A stretch of 64,000 nucleotides of DNA from Flavobacterium gelidicaeli (GCF_013294005.1 NZ_JABSNK010000001.1:536862-600861); one strand, 5' to 3'. Positions 9,329 to 18,238 are shown, counted from the stretch's first letter. Notes: generated from the sequence alone by a model not told the origin. Made by a program: numbers and translations.

Positions 9329-11740
9329 ATGAGAAAGAGATTAAAAGTAGGTTTCTGGGAACTTATCGCCCGAATTGTACTTAAAAATAGACTAGCGATA
9401 CTTGGTGTTATTATTTTAATAACTATTTTCTTAGGCCTGCAATGGAAAAACATTCAGTTTTCTTTTACAGAAGCTAACTTACTGCCAGACGACAACAATG
9501 TCAATAAAGAGTACAATGCTTTTTTAGACAAATTTGGAGAAGAAGGAAATTTGATTGTTGTTGGAGTAAAAGACAACACTTTTTTCACTCCAAAAGCTTT
9601 TGCTGCTTGGAATAAATTAATGGCTGATTTTAAATCGAATAAAGAAGTAGACTTAGTTGTATCAGTTAGTGACTTAAAGAAACTTCAAAAAAACGATTCT
9701 ATTCAATCATTTGAGTTGGTTCCGTTTGTTGATCAAAACAAAATCTCTAGTCCAGCCTATCTAAAATCAATCCAAAAAGATTTGTTTACAAACATGCCTT
9801 TTTATGAGGGATTGTTATTCAATAAAAAAAGCGGAAGCATTCGATCAGCTATTTATTTGGATAAAAAAATTGTCAACACAGCACATCGAAAAGATTACAT
9901 TGTAAATACTTTTATTCCAAAGATTAATGCTTTCGAAAAAGAAACTGGAATAGATTTACGTGTTTCTGGAATGCCATACATACGTACCCTTAATGCGATG
10001 AGTATTTTAAGCGAGATCAGTTTGTTTATTGGTGCATCGTTATTACTTACTTCATTGATCTTTTTCTTCTTCTTCCGTTCCTATAGAGCAACATTAATCG
10101 CTATTGTAATTGTGGTAATTGGTGTGATGTGGACCTTTGGATTATTAGGATTATTTCATTATCAAATTACGGTACTTACTGCACTTGTTCCTACATTAGT
10201 AATTGTTATAGGTATCCCAAACTGTATTTTCTTAACTAATAAATACCAGCAAGAATATAGTGCCCATGGTAATAAAGCCAAAGCTTTACAACGCGTAATT
10301 ACAAAAGTAGGAACCGCTACTTTAATGACAAACCTAACTACTGCAGCTGGGTTTGCTACCTTTATCATTACGAGTAGTCAATTATTAAAGGAGTTTGGTA
10401 TTATCTCCTCTTTAAGTATTATTTCATTGTTCTTTTTATGTTTGATTGTAATTCCTATTTATTACAGCTATCAACCCGTACCTAAACAAAAACATTTAGA
10501 ACACTTAAACCGCAATTATACCCGCGTGTTCATTAATTGGATCGAAAAAACGGTAAAATACAACAGACGTTATGTTTACATCGTTTCTATATTTTTATTT
10601 TTAGTAAGCATCATAGGCGCTTTCAAAATTAAAACATCAGGAAGTTTAATTGAAGACATGCCTAAAAACACGAGTTTCTTTAAGGATATTTTATTTTTCG
10701 AAAAAGAATTTGAAGGGATTATGCCTCTTGAAATTACGGTTGACACCAAAAGAAAAAAAGGAGTCATGGTAATGTCTACTTTAAGAAAAATGGACGAATT
10801 TCAAGAAACCATCGAAGAAATTCCAGAACTTTCAAAACCAATTTCGATATTAAATCTAGTTAAATATTCGAAGCAAGCCTATTACAATGGCAATCCTGAA
10901 TTTTATAAATTACCTACATCACAAGAGAAAACTTTTATTTTAAGTTACGCTAAAAATGCGACTAAAAACAGTAAGAATAACTTAATGAAAAGCTATGTTG
11001 ACAGCACTGGACAAGTAGCCAGAATCACCACTTTCATGAGAGATATTGGTACGGGAAACATGGCAAATATTGAAGACAAACTCTGGGCGAAAGCTAATAA
11101 GGTTTTCCCAAAAGACCGCTACAATGTAGTGATGACTGGAAAAGCTTTGGTTTTTGAAAAAGGAACACAATACCTATTAGATAACTTAGTAAGTTCGTTA
11201 TTATTTGCAGTATTATTGATTTCGTTATTAATGGTATTCATGTTTCGTTCTTTCAAAATGGTCGTAGTTTCTTTGATTCCTAATTTACTTCCGCTAGTGA
11301 TTACTGCTGGATTAATGGGCTATTTCGGGATTCCGTTAAAACCTTCTACCATCTTAGTCTTTAGTATTGCATTTGGATTATCTGTAGATGATACTATTCA
11401 CTTTCTTGCACAATACCGTCAAGAACTAGCTCATAATAATTGGAAAATTAAAAAGTCAGTTTTTGCTACAATAAAAGAATCTGGAATAAGTATGTTTTAT
11501 ACTTCAGTCGTATTATTTGCTGGTTTCTCTGTATTTATGCTGTCTGATTTTGGAGGGACTGTAGCCTTAGGAGGATTAATAGCTATAACACTTGCTTTTG
11601 GTATGTTGTCCAACTTAATGTTACTGCCTTGTTTAGTTTTAACGCTAAATAAATCATTAGCTAACAAGCAAGAATTTATCGAACCAAAAATCGATATTTT
11701 AAACAACCCAAATGAAGTTGATGATGAAAAGCTCATTTAA
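9329..11740 (+). CDS. RND/MMPL-superfamily exporter
   Basis: An 803-residue inner-membrane protein of the predicted-exporter group related to MmpL and hopanoid transporters. It repeats one unit twice: a first membrane helix (residues 20-38), a large periplasmic loop, and a bundle of five helices (about 225-385). The second unit has its single helix near 420, a second loop, and helices from about 610 to 775. The sequence FGLSVDDTIHFLAQYR in the second bundle carries the Asp pair that in RND proteins relays protons, and LTALVPTLVIVIGIPNC is the matching segment of the first. No membrane-fusion or outer-membrane partner lies nearby, as is common for this subgroup. Substrate unknown, probably a lipid. 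Confidence 0.85.
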   Translation: MRKRLKVGFWELIARIVLKNRLAILGVIILITIFLGLQWKNIQFSFTEANLLPDDNNVNKEYNAFLDKFGEEGNLIVVGVKDNTFFTPKAFAAWNKLMADFKSNKEVDLVVSVSDLKKLQKNDSIQSFELVPFVDQNKISSPAYLKSIQKDLFTNMPFYEGLLFNKKSGSIRSAIYLDKKIVNTAHRKDYIVNTFIPKINAFEKETGIDLRVSGMPYIRTLNAMSILSEISLFIGASLLLTSLIFFFFFRSYRATLIAIVIVVIGVMWTFGLLGLFHYQITVLTALVPTLVIVIGIPNCIFLTNKYQQEYSAHGNKAKALQRVITKVGTATLMTNLTTAAGFATFIITSSQLLKEFGIISSLSIISLFFLCLIVIPIYYSYQPVPKQKHLEHLNRNYTRVFINWIEKTVKYNRRYVYIVSIFLFLVSIIGAFKIKTSGSLIEDMPKNTSFFKDILFFEKEFEGIMPLEITVDTKRKKGVMVMSTLRKMDEFQETIEEIPELSKPISILNLVKYSKQAYYNGNPEFYKLPTSQEKTFILSYAKNATKNSKNNLMKSYVDSTGQVARITTFMRDIGTGNMANIEDKLWAKANKVFPKDRYNVVMTGKALVFEKGTQYLLDNLVSSLLFAVLLISLLMVFMFRSFKMVVVSLIPNLLPLVITAGLMGYFGIPLKPSTILVFSIAFGLSVDDTIHFLAQYRQELAHNNWKIKKSVFATIKESGISMFYTSVVLFAGFSVFMLSDFGGTVALGGLIAITLAFGMLSNLMLLPCLVLTLNKSLANKQEFIEPKIDILNNPNEVDDEKLI

Positions 11741-11764
11741 TAAGTACATCCAAATAAATAGACT

Positions 11765-11796
11765 AATCCTGCCCTTTAAAGGCGGGATTTTTTTGG
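11765..11796 (+). terminator. Rho-independent terminator after the RND exporter
   Basis: Stem AATCCTGCC (11765-11773) pairs with GGCGGGATT (11781-11789) with one G-T wobble, followed by a run of T. Confidence 0.85.
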
Positions 11797-11811
11797 CTTA
11801 AACCTGAACTC

Positions 11812-11843
11812 TTTGGGATTAATTTTTTAAAAATGTACCTTTG
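11812..11843 (+). promoter_or_regulatory. Complete Bacteroidota promoter for mscS
   Basis: TTTG at 11812-11815, 20 bases, then TACCTTTG at 11836-11843. This fits the -33 / TAnnTTTG -7 arrangement with a spacer in the accepted 17-23 range. The predicted start of transcription is about 11850, leaving a leader of roughly 140 bases. Confidence 0.7.
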
Positions 11844-11849
11844 TTGAAA

Positions 11850-11988
11850 TACCTTTATAAATAGCCAAAACCTAAGTAAAAAAGGGATTTTAGGTATTTT
11901 TAATCTAAAAAGTGGAGTCTAGTCACCACTTTAAAAAACAGGGCGAAATCGAAAAGCCTCATGAGTAGAACAATAAAATAAAAAATAA
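11850..11988 (+). promoter_or_regulatory. Long, possibly structured leader of mscS
   Basis: Between the predicted transcription start and the mscS ATG there are about 140 bases with at least two short stems: ACCTAA (11870-11875) with TTAGGT (11890-11895), and AAAGTGG (11909-11915) with CCACTTT (11926-11932). A GGGC...GCC element follows at 11941-11958. No ORF of useful length is present. It may be a regulatory RNA leader; I do not recognise it as a known riboswitch. Confidence 0.35.
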
Positions 11989-12816
11989 ATGGATCAACAA
12001 GTTCTCGTTGTAAACAATTATCTAGAAAAAATAACCAACTTTGGTTTAGAATATGCACCCAAATTATTAGGAGGATTACTTGTCCTTTTTATTGGATTAT
12101 GGGTTACTAAATTAGTTACTAAAGCCGTTGGAAAGTCATTAACTAAATCTTCAATTGACCAATCTCTTGTTCCTTTTTTAAAGAGTTTGACCAATATCAT
12201 TTTAAAAGCCTTACTCATCATCACTGTAATGGGAATGATAGGAATTGAAATGACCTCATTTGTTGCTATTATTGGTGCTGCAGGTCTAGCCGTAGGTTTA
12301 GCATTGTCAGGAACATTACAAAATTTTGCTGGTGGTGTGATTATTTTAATATTAAAACCATTTAAAATTGGTGATTTTGTAGAAGCTCAAGGTTTCTTGG
12401 GAACAGTAAAAGAAATCAATATATTTTCGACATTATTAAATACCCCTGATAAAAAACTAGTGATCATTCCTAATGGACCACTTTCTACAGGAGCATTAAT
12501 TAATTATTCAGCTGAACCTTTACGAAGAGTTGATTGGACTTTTGGAATTGCGTATGGTGATGATGTTGAAAATTTCAAAAAAGCTATAAATCAATTCATC
12601 TCTGAAGATGATCGAATTTTAAAAGACCCTGCAGGTTTTATAGGTTTATCAGAGCTAGCTGATAGTTCGGTAAATTTTGCAGTAAGAGTTTGGGTTGACA
12701 GTGCTAATTATTGGGGCGTGTTTTTTGATATGAATGAAAAAGTATATACTAAATTTCCCGATTATGACCTCAACATTCCTTTTCCACAAATGGATGTGCA
12801 TGTGCAAAAACAATAA
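11989..12816 (+). CDS. mscS: Small-conductance mechanosensitive channel (MscS family)
   Basis: A 275-residue inner-membrane channel that opens on membrane tension to release solutes after hypo-osmotic shock. Three membrane segments are visible at about residues 22-43, 64-84 and 88-120. The third is the pore helix with the Gly/Ala-rich pattern GAAGLAVGLALSG followed by LQNFAGGVIILILKPFKIGD, the MscS signature. The cytosolic beta domain follows (TPDKKLVIIPNGPL). Length matches E. coli MscS. It sits alone behind a strong promoter and a long leader. Confidence 0.93.
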   Translation: MDQQVLVVNNYLEKITNFGLEYAPKLLGGLLVLFIGLWVTKLVTKAVGKSLTKSSIDQSLVPFLKSLTNIILKALLIITVMGMIGIEMTSFVAIIGAAGLAVGLALSGTLQNFAGGVIILILKPFKIGDFVEAQGFLGTVKEINIFSTLLNTPDKKLVIIPNGPLSTGALINYSAEPLRRVDWTFGIAYGDDVENFKKAINQFISEDDRILKDPAGFIGLSELADSSVNFAVRVWVDSANYWGVFFDMNEKVYTKFPDYDLNIPFPQMDVHVQKQ

Positions 12817-12871
12817 CTCCTCAAATACAATTAATACTTATTAAATTAGTATAGCTGTATTTACACATTTA

Positions 12872-12908
12872 AAAAAGGTTTCTCGTTTATTAAAACAAGA
12901 GGCCTTTT
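12872..12908. terminator. Bidirectional hairpin between mscS and the convergent gene
   Basis: AAAAAGG-type and CCTTTTT-type arms (12872-12886 and 12893-12908) form a stem with a few wobbles and mismatches. A-run and T-run flanks make it usable from both sides, serving mscS and the minus-strand gene ending at 12918. Confidence 0.6.
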
Positions 12909-12917
12909 TAATTATAA

Positions 12918-13694
12918 TTATTTTTCTAAACTTATTTTTCCCAAAGCAGCTTCTAGACTTTTAAAATCAGATAGTACTTTGACAATAATTCCTTCCTTAT
13001 TAATAATATAATGAGTGGGGAATGCATTGAGTTGTAGAGTCAAATTCATATAGGTTTTCATATCAGGAACAACAGCATATGAGAGTGGTTTTCTAACTAA
13101 AAATGGCGCTAACTGTTCGGCTGTATCTTCGGCTAAACTTACAAAAACAATGTCTGTTCTATCTTTGTAGTTAGCTACTAATTGATTGACTTCTGGAAAT
13201 TCTTTGAGACAGGCTGCACAATGAATGTACCAACATTTTATAACAACAATCTTCCCTTTTAGAGTTTCATTAGTAATTAAATTACCCTCTAAATCTTTGA
13301 ATGAAAATGCAGGGAATGGTTCGCCTTCTTTTTTATAGTTTTGAATTTCATTGAATGCCGTTTCAGCAATCGAAGCCTTTATACTCGTATCTGATGTTGG
13401 TTCAATTTTAAATAGCTGGTAATATAATGCTGCACTGTCGGATTCTAATTGAATGGGGATATAGTTTCCGCTGGTTAATTCTTGTAGAAAAGCTGCTTTA
13501 GTAATTGGGTTTGATTTTGCATCTAAGGCCACAAAATCAGTCGAAAGCATGATGTGCGATTTTTGATAGTTGTTCCAACCCAAATACGTTTTTTGAACTT
13601 CGGACTGATTCACAGCCGGTTTCCAAAATTTAGTTTGCGCCATACAAGAACCAAAAGCAAGTAATAAGCTAAACGTATACAATTGTTTTTTCAT
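12918..13694 (-). CDS. Exported thioredoxin-fold protein (TlpA/AhpC-TSA-like)
   Basis: A 258-residue protein. Residues 1-20 are a signal sequence; FGSC could act as a weak lipobox, otherwise signal peptidase I would cut after CMA. The C-terminal half is a TlpA-like redox domain: PFPAFSFKDLEGN at its start, the active site CWYIHCAACLKEFPE with a CAAC dithiol, and LNAFPTHYIINKEGI containing the cis-proline. Probably a periplasmic thiol-disulfide reductase or oxidase. The ATG at 13694 begins the signal sequence, so longer in-frame starts are rejected. The gene follows the TrmH-like gene by 31 bases on the same strand and may be co-transcribed with it. Confidence 0.8.
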   Translation of the reverse strand: MKKQLYTFSLLLAFGSCMAQTKFWKPAVNQSEVQKTYLGWNNYQKSHIMLSTDFVALDAKSNPITKAAFLQELTSGNYIPIQLESDSAALYYQLFKIEPTSDTSIKASIAETAFNEIQNYKKEGEPFPAFSFKDLEGNLITNETLKGKIVVIKCWYIHCAACLKEFPEVNQLVANYKDRTDIVFVSLAEDTAEQLAPFLVRKPLSYAVVPDMKTYMNLTLQLNAFPTHYIINKEGIIVKVLSDFKSLEAALGKISLEK

Positions 13695-13725
13695 GGCCAG
13701 CACATATTGAAAACCTAATTTATAT

Positions 13726-14184
13726 TTAAGATCTGGGCTTATTAAGTCCGCGATCATAGAGCACAATACTTCCTGCAACAGAAACATTCAAGCTTTTCTC
13801 TGACTTAAATTTAACCAAATAATGGCATTTTTCGATCGCTTTTTTCGAAAGTCCGTTATCCTCAGCACCTAGAAGATAAACACAACGTCGTGGATGTTCA
13901 AAGGTTTCTAAATCTACCGCTGTATCATCAAGCTCTACCCCTACTAAACGAGCACCTTTGGGCAGATTTTTATAGAAATCTTCAAAGGTATCATAATGAA
14001 AATACGGAATCGATTTTACGGCATTGTGCGTATCACTCGACTGTTTTGCATAGCGGTTCCCAATCGTAAAAATATAGCTAGCACCTAAGTTTTGAGCCGT
14101 GCGCCATAGCACCCCTAAATTTTCAGGAGTTTTTCCGTTTTGTATGCCTATCCCGAAATACTCGGTTATAAAATTATCATTCAT
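13726..14184 (-). CDS. TrmH-family (SPOUT) RNA methyltransferase
   Basis: A 152-residue SAM-dependent 2'-O-methyltransferase. All three SPOUT motifs are seen: NGKTPENLGVLWRTAQNLGA with the catalytic-type Asn/Arg pair, VYLLGAEDNGLSKKAI forming the knotted SAM site, and SLNVSVAGSIVLYDR at the dimer interface. It has only the catalytic domain, as in TrmL, so a tRNA wobble-base target is possible but unproven. The longest frame starts five codons earlier with TTG; I use ATG 14184. A full promoter places the transcription start essentially at this ATG, suggesting a leaderless or near-leaderless mRNA. Confidence 0.85.
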   Translation of the reverse strand: MNDNFITEYFGIGIQNGKTPENLGVLWRTAQNLGASYIFTIGNRYAKQSSDTHNAVKSIPYFHYDTFEDFYKNLPKGARLVGVELDDTAVDLETFEHPRRCVYLLGAEDNGLSKKAIEKCHYLVKFKSEKSLNVSVAGSIVLYDRGLNKPRS

Positions 14185-14453
14185 GCTGCAAAAATACAAA
14201 CTGTTGGCTGGTTTTTCAAGTTTTTAGAATGATTTACACTACAAAACTATTATTGCGGTCAAAATCTTCTTAGGGGTAAAATAAAATTGAGCAGGAGATC
14301 TTACTTTATTCGTTACATTATTAATTAAATTAAAATACTTAATGTCTAGTACTTAAAAAAAACTACAGGATTATTATATAAGAAATGCCCCAAATAGTAT
14401 CTAACTTTTTGGAGCATCTTCAATTTGATTGGATTTTTTTTATCTAAAAAACA
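14185..14453. other. Spacer between the TrmH-like gene and the deaminase operon
   Basis: Apart from the promoter at its left end this AT-rich stretch has no gene. ATGCCCCAAA (14383-14392) and TTTGGAGCAT (14408-14417) form an imperfect inverted repeat just past the end of the small ORF, possibly the 3' end hairpin of the deaminase operon, although its T-tract is weak. Confidence 0.4.
14189..14220 (-). promoter_or_regulatory. Complete promoter abutting the TrmH-family gene
   Basis: On the minus strand, CTTG (14220-14217), 20 bases, then TATTTTTG (14196-14189). Only four bases separate the -7 box from the ATG at 14184. Confidence 0.65.
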
Positions 14454-14657
14454 TTAAAAACTTTTTGTGTGCTTTAAAACATAATTTATTAGTTCTAACT
14501 CAGTACTTTTTTTTATTTTCTCTATTTCTTCTTTAAACGAGATCACTTTGCAATTATTTTCTATAGTAGAATTCGAAAAATCACTTTCATTTAATTCAAA
14601 ATCCATTTTGAACTGTGTGAAATATTTATTTTTTTTTATTGTGATATCATCTTTCAT
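14454..14657 (-). CDS. Small unknown protein downstream of the dCTP deaminase
   Basis: A 67-residue, charged, mainly helical protein without signal peptide or membrane segment. I do not recognise it. The C-terminal half (KEEIEKIKKSTELELINYVLKH) would form an amphipathic helix. It begins 23 bases after the stop of the deaminase gene on the same strand, with no terminator between, so it is likely co-transcribed. It could be a partner or regulator of the defence enzyme, or an unrelated passenger. The ATG at 14657 is the only good start. Confidence 0.5.
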   Translation of the reverse strand: MKDDITIKKNKYFTQFKMDFELNESDFSNSTIENNCKVISFKEEIEKIKKSTELELINYVLKHTKSF

Positions 14658-14680
14658 ATAATTTGAATAAAATTAGAAAA

Positions 14681-16243
14681 TCATTTAGACCTTAAAGTAT
14701 GAACAGCTTGCTGCTCTAATGTTGATAAAGCTTGTAAAGATTTAGCTTTCTTAGGTTTAATATTTTTTAAATTCTTTTTAATTAATTTTCCATTATCTTT
14801 TCTTTCGGCAAAGTTAGTAAAAAATAATAAATAATTACGAGGAGCTACACCATCAAACATTAAAATCTTAACTCTGTCTGATATATTCTCGTTTTCTGTC
14901 ATGGCATCACTATGTAGTGTTAAACATAAACTTTTAACATAGGGCTCAATATAATAAACTTCTTTAATACCTGCTGCAATAATGTGTCTTGCACAATTGT
15001 GACAAGGATATGTAGTACAAAAAAGCTTACCATTAATCATTCTTGTACCTGTTATTTGACTACCCTGAATAATTGCATGCATTTCAGCATGAACACTACG
15101 CGAAAATTCTATTAGATCTTTGACTTTACTATTTCGTAAATTAAATTTAATTTTACTTATTAAATCTTCTTGAATAGTTACACCATCTTTTTGAAAAATA
15201 TCTTTCAACTCAACATCTGTAATTAGAGAATCTACAATATTGTCAACTAATTTATCTTTTTGAGTATCATTACTACAAAAACCCTTGTTGAAACATCTAT
15301 TATCAATTGTTGTATTTGATGTATACAAGTTACCTCCATACTTAGGTACATCATTCCACCCTGTTGATAGAATATTGCTATTTTCATCAACTATGCAAGC
15401 ACCAACTTGCCTTGATAAGCAAGCCGAATTTCCAGCTGCAGATTTTGCGTAATACATTGACTGTTCCTCAACAGTGGGTGTTATAATCGCACTTTCAAAA
15501 ATTAAATCAAAAAACCTTTTAACTTTAATATCAGTAGCAGCTTTATTACTTTCTGAAATCCTCATAAAGAAGTCACCATCTACAAATGTACCTCTAACAT
15601 TTTGTCCGTGCTTGAAATTTTGTTTATCATCAATTTCAATAATATTTTCAATTTCATCTTTCTTAAACCCCTTCTCTAACAAATTTGCTTTCCTATCGTC
15701 AATGGGTGAAAAAATACTTATCTGATAAAAATTTTCTGTATAAACTTTTCTAAATAGATCTAATTCTTCCTTAGATTTAATTGAATCGATAATATAACAT
15801 TTTCTCCTAGATGTAAAATCCTCAGCTGTAGGTGTTTTGGCCCCTTTATCTTTTACCTCAGCAAGCCTCTCTAAATGAATTTTTTGAATAGTTTTTTCTG
15901 CTAAATGCGAATTATTGAATTTTTCTCTAATTGAATTTCCTCTCTCAATTTTGTGATAATATTGGTTATAAACTTTTGTTTTACCAACTTGTTCTTCTAG
16001 TAGAGTTTCTTCTGAATCTTCAATAAAATCGCTTAACTTTATTCGTTCTACTGTATAGCCGTAGTTAATTTTAATAATGTTTTCTATACTTTCTAATGCC
16101 GCCTCTTTTATAGATCCAATTGGTGAACAAATACCAATGAATAATTCTTCAGTCAAAGTTTTATCCACTTTATCGATTGTATCTGACTTCTTTAGTGACT
16201 TTTTTATACTTTCGTCAAATTCTGTTAATTTTAATGCTTCCAT
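14681..16243 (-). CDS. Anti-phage dCTP deaminase (N-terminal kinase-like domain plus cytidine deaminase domain)
   Basis: A 520-residue cytosolic protein. Residues 33-230 resemble the P-loop-kinase-like half of anti-phage dCTP deaminases: IGICSPIGS at 37-44 stands where a nucleotide-binding loop is expected, and KCYIIDSIKSKEEL follows. Residues 265-460 are a deoxycytidylate-deaminase-type zinc domain, with HAE near 383 (SVHAEMHAI) and PCHNC near 410 supplying the zinc ligands and catalytic Glu. Known members convert dCTP during phage infection and starve the phage of nucleotides. Here all zinc-site residues are intact. A TATATTTG box lies about 120 bases upstream and a small ORF follows in the operon. 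The alternative, an ordinary dCMP deaminase, is unlikely because those are only about 150 residues. Confidence 0.85.
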   Translation of the reverse strand: MEALKLTEFDESIKKSLKKSDTIDKVDKTLTEELFIGICSPIGSIKEAALESIENIIKINYGYTVERIKLSDFIEDSEETLLEEQVGKTKVYNQYYHKIERGNSIREKFNNSHLAEKTIQKIHLERLAEVKDKGAKTPTAEDFTSRRKCYIIDSIKSKEELDLFRKVYTENFYQISIFSPIDDRKANLLEKGFKKDEIENIIEIDDKQNFKHGQNVRGTFVDGDFFMRISESNKAATDIKVKRFFDLIFESAIITPTVEEQSMYYAKSAAGNSACLSRQVGACIVDENSNILSTGWNDVPKYGGNLYTSNTTIDNRCFNKGFCSNDTQKDKLVDNIVDSLITDVELKDIFQKDGVTIQEDLISKIKFNLRNSKVKDLIEFSRSVHAEMHAIIQGSQITGTRMINGKLFCTTYPCHNCARHIIAAGIKEVYYIEPYVKSLCLTLHSDAMTENENISDRVKILMFDGVAPRNYLLFFTNFAERKDNGKLIKKNLKNIKPKKAKSLQALSTLEQQAVHTLRSK

Positions 16244-16362
16244 TTAATGATTTTATTACTATTGCACCCACAATTATTGTTCTCTTATTGATAGTTCTTA
16301 AAATCCATAAAGAAAATAAAATAATTTTTCATTTTAAAATGGATTAAAATTATTAGAACGTT

Positions 16363-16370
16363 CAAATATA
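16363..16370 (-). promoter_or_regulatory. -7 promoter box for the deaminase operon
   Basis: Minus-strand TATATTTG (TAnnTTTG). The predicted leader would be about 110 bases long. The -33 region is A/T only. Confidence 0.5.
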
Positions 16371-16437
16371 GAGTTAATTTAAATATATCTTACTTAATTT
16401 AATTCTAAAACAAAAACTGGCTCATAATTCCACTACT

Positions 16438-16522
16438 GCCTAGCCCAGATAGTAGCGGCATCCTTTTACTTTTTTTCTTTAAAAAAGTAAAAGATAGAGC
16501 GGAAAGCTGGAAATAGCTCCAA
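16438..16522. repeat. Flavobacterium-type intergenic palindromic repeat
   Basis: The stretch contains TAGCCCAGATAGTAGCGGCA, a central inverted repeat of CTTTTACTTTTTT with AAAAAAGTAAAAG, then ATAGAGCGGAAAGC and AAATAGCTCC. The block order (AGCCC-GATAG-AGCGGCATCCTTTT, stem, AGATAGAGCGGA-AGC, AGCTCC) is one I recognise from many intergenic regions of Flavobacterium genomes. The following bases (16530-16570, GATTGCTTGCTTACTGCAATGACA) look like a second, degenerate repeat of another common intergenic family. It may end transcripts from either side. Confidence 0.65.
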
Positions 16523-16583
16523 AAAAACAACATTGTCTATCTTGATTGCTTGCTTACTGCAATGACAATTAAAACAAATGAAT

Positions 16584-16591
16584 TATATTTG
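16584..16591 (+). promoter_or_regulatory. -7 promoter box for asnS
   Basis: TATATTTG (TAnnTTTG), 44 bases before the asnS ATG at 16636. Confidence 0.55.
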
Positions 16592-16635
16592 CAGTTAGAA
16601 CACGAGTGAATTTTAAAATCAACTATACACATATA

Positions 16636-18072
16636 ATGAGACATACAAAAGTTAAAGACTTACTAAACAGCACCAAGACGCTTCATGAAGTAAATGCAAA
16701 AGGATGGGTGAGAACTTTTAGAAACAATCAATTTATTGCTTTGAACGATGGCTCGACGATTGATAATATACAATGTGTAGTCGATTTTGAGAATACTCCT
16801 GATGAAACCTTAAAGAGAATTACGACTGGTGCTGCGATATCTGTTACTGGAACTTTGGTAGAAAGCAAAGGTGCGGGACAAAAATTTGAAATTCAAGTTG
16901 CAAAACTAGAGATTCTTGGAGACTCAGATGCGGAGAAATTCCCGATACAACCTAAGAACAAGCCTAGTCTTGACTTCTTGCGTGAAAATGCACATTTACG
17001 TGTGCGTACGAATATGTTTGGAGCGATTATGCGTGTGCGTTCAGTACTATCTTACGCGGTGCACAGTTATTTTCAGAAGAAAGGTTTTGTGTATGTGAAC
17101 ACACCTATCATCACGGGATCTGACGCTGAGGGTGCCGGAGAAATGTTTAAAGTTACGGCTTTGCCATTTGACGGAACTCCTAGAAAAGAAGACGGAAAAG
17201 TTGATTATAGAGAAGATTTCTTTGGTAAGGAAACTAATTTGACTGTTTCGGGACAACTGGAAGGAGAGACTTTTGCGATGGCATTGGGTCAGATTTATAC
17301 GTTTGGACCTACGTTTAGAGCAGAGAACTCGAATACTTCGCGTCACCTTGCTGAGTTCTGGATGATTGAGCCAGAGGTTGCTTTTAATGATTTGAATGAT
17401 AATATGGATCTTGCTGAAGATTTTATCAAATATGTAATTGAATACACATTGAATAAATGTGAAGATGATATTAAATTTTTAGATCAAAGATTGTTTGACG
17501 AAGAAAAGACGAAACCAATGGCTGAACGTAGCGAAATGAATCTTCTAGAAAAATTGCATTTCGTTCGTGATAACAACTTCAAACGTGTTTCATACACAGA
17601 GGCAATTGACATTTTGAGAGATTGCACGCCTAATAAAAAGAAAAAATTCAACTACATCATTAACGAATGGGGTGCTGACTTACAATCAGAACACGAGCGT
17701 TACTTGGTAGAAAAACACTTTAAATGTCCGGTGATCTTGTTTGATTACCCAGCAAATATCAAAGCATTTTACATGCGCTTGAACGAAGACGGAAAAACAG
17801 TTCGTGCAATGGATATCTTATTCCCTGGAATTGGAGAAATTGTAGGAGGTTCTCAAAGAGAGGAACGTTTTGATGTTTTGGTCGAAAAAATGAAAGCCTT
17901 AGGAATTGATGAAGAAGAATTGTGGTGGTATTTAGATACCCGTAGATTTGGATCAGCAGTACACTCTGGTTTCGGATTAGGATTTGAGAGATTGGTACTA
18001 TTTGTAACTGGAATGACAAACATACGTGACGTAATTCCTTTTCCAAGAACACCTATGAATGCGGAGTTTTAA
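16636..18072 (+). CDS. asnS: Asparaginyl-tRNA synthetase
   Basis: Charges tRNA-Asn with asparagine. The 478-residue class II synthetase starts with an OB-fold anticodon-binding domain (residues 10-110, [20 protein letters not shown]). The catalytic domain shows motif 2 ([21 protein letters not shown]) split over residues about 220-245 and motif 3 ([16 protein letters not shown]) near 440. A gatCAB-independent AsnRS is usual in Bacteroidota. I chose ATG 16636 over the GTG ten codons upstream because [10 protein letters not shown] is the family-typical N-terminus. A terminator hairpin follows and then rpoN with its own promoter. Confidence 0.96.
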   Translation: MRHTKVKDLLNSTKTLHEVNAKGWVRTFRNNQFIALNDGSTIDNIQCVVDFENTPDETLKRITTGAAISVTGTLVESKGAGQKFEIQVAKLEILGDSDAEKFPIQPKNKPSLDFLRENAHLRVRTNMFGAIMRVRSVLSYAVHSYFQKKGFVYVNTPIITGSDAEGAGEMFKVTALPFDGTPRKEDGKVDYREDFFGKETNLTVSGQLEGETFAMALGQIYTFGPTFRAENSNTSRHLAEFWMIEPEVAFNDLNDNMDLAEDFIKYVIEYTLNKCEDDIKFLDQRLFDEEKTKPMAERSEMNLLEKLHFVRDNNFKRVSYTEAIDILRDCTPNKKKKFNYIINEWGADLQSEHERYLVEKHFKCPVILFDYPANIKAFYMRLNEDGKTVRAMDILFPGIGEIVGGSQREERFDVLVEKMKALGIDEEELWWYLDTRRFGSAVHSGFGLGFERLVLFVTGMTNIRDVIPFPRTPMNAEF

Positions 18073-18130
18073 AAAAAAGTTTCAAAGCTGCAAAGTCGCT
18101 AAGATTTTAAGTTTTATAAATTTGTTTAAA

Positions 18131-18170
18131 GTTTAAAGTTGTTTAAAACGTGAGCAACTTTAAACCTTTT
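18131..18170 (+). terminator. Terminator-like hairpin after asnS
   Basis: GTTTAAAGTTG (18131-18141) pairs perfectly with CAACTTTAAAC (18155-18165), followed by CTTTTT. Confidence 0.7.
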
Positions 18171-18230
18171 TAAACAACTTTTCTAGTTAATAAAATAAAT
18201 AATTATAATTCGTCAACACACGTTACTTAG

Positions 18231-18238
18231 TAGCTTTG
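18231..18238 (+). promoter_or_regulatory. -7 promoter box for rpoN
   Basis: TAGCTTTG (TAnnTTTG), 27 bases before ATG 18266. It overlaps the in-frame upstream start at 18236 and so argues against that start. Confidence 0.55.
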
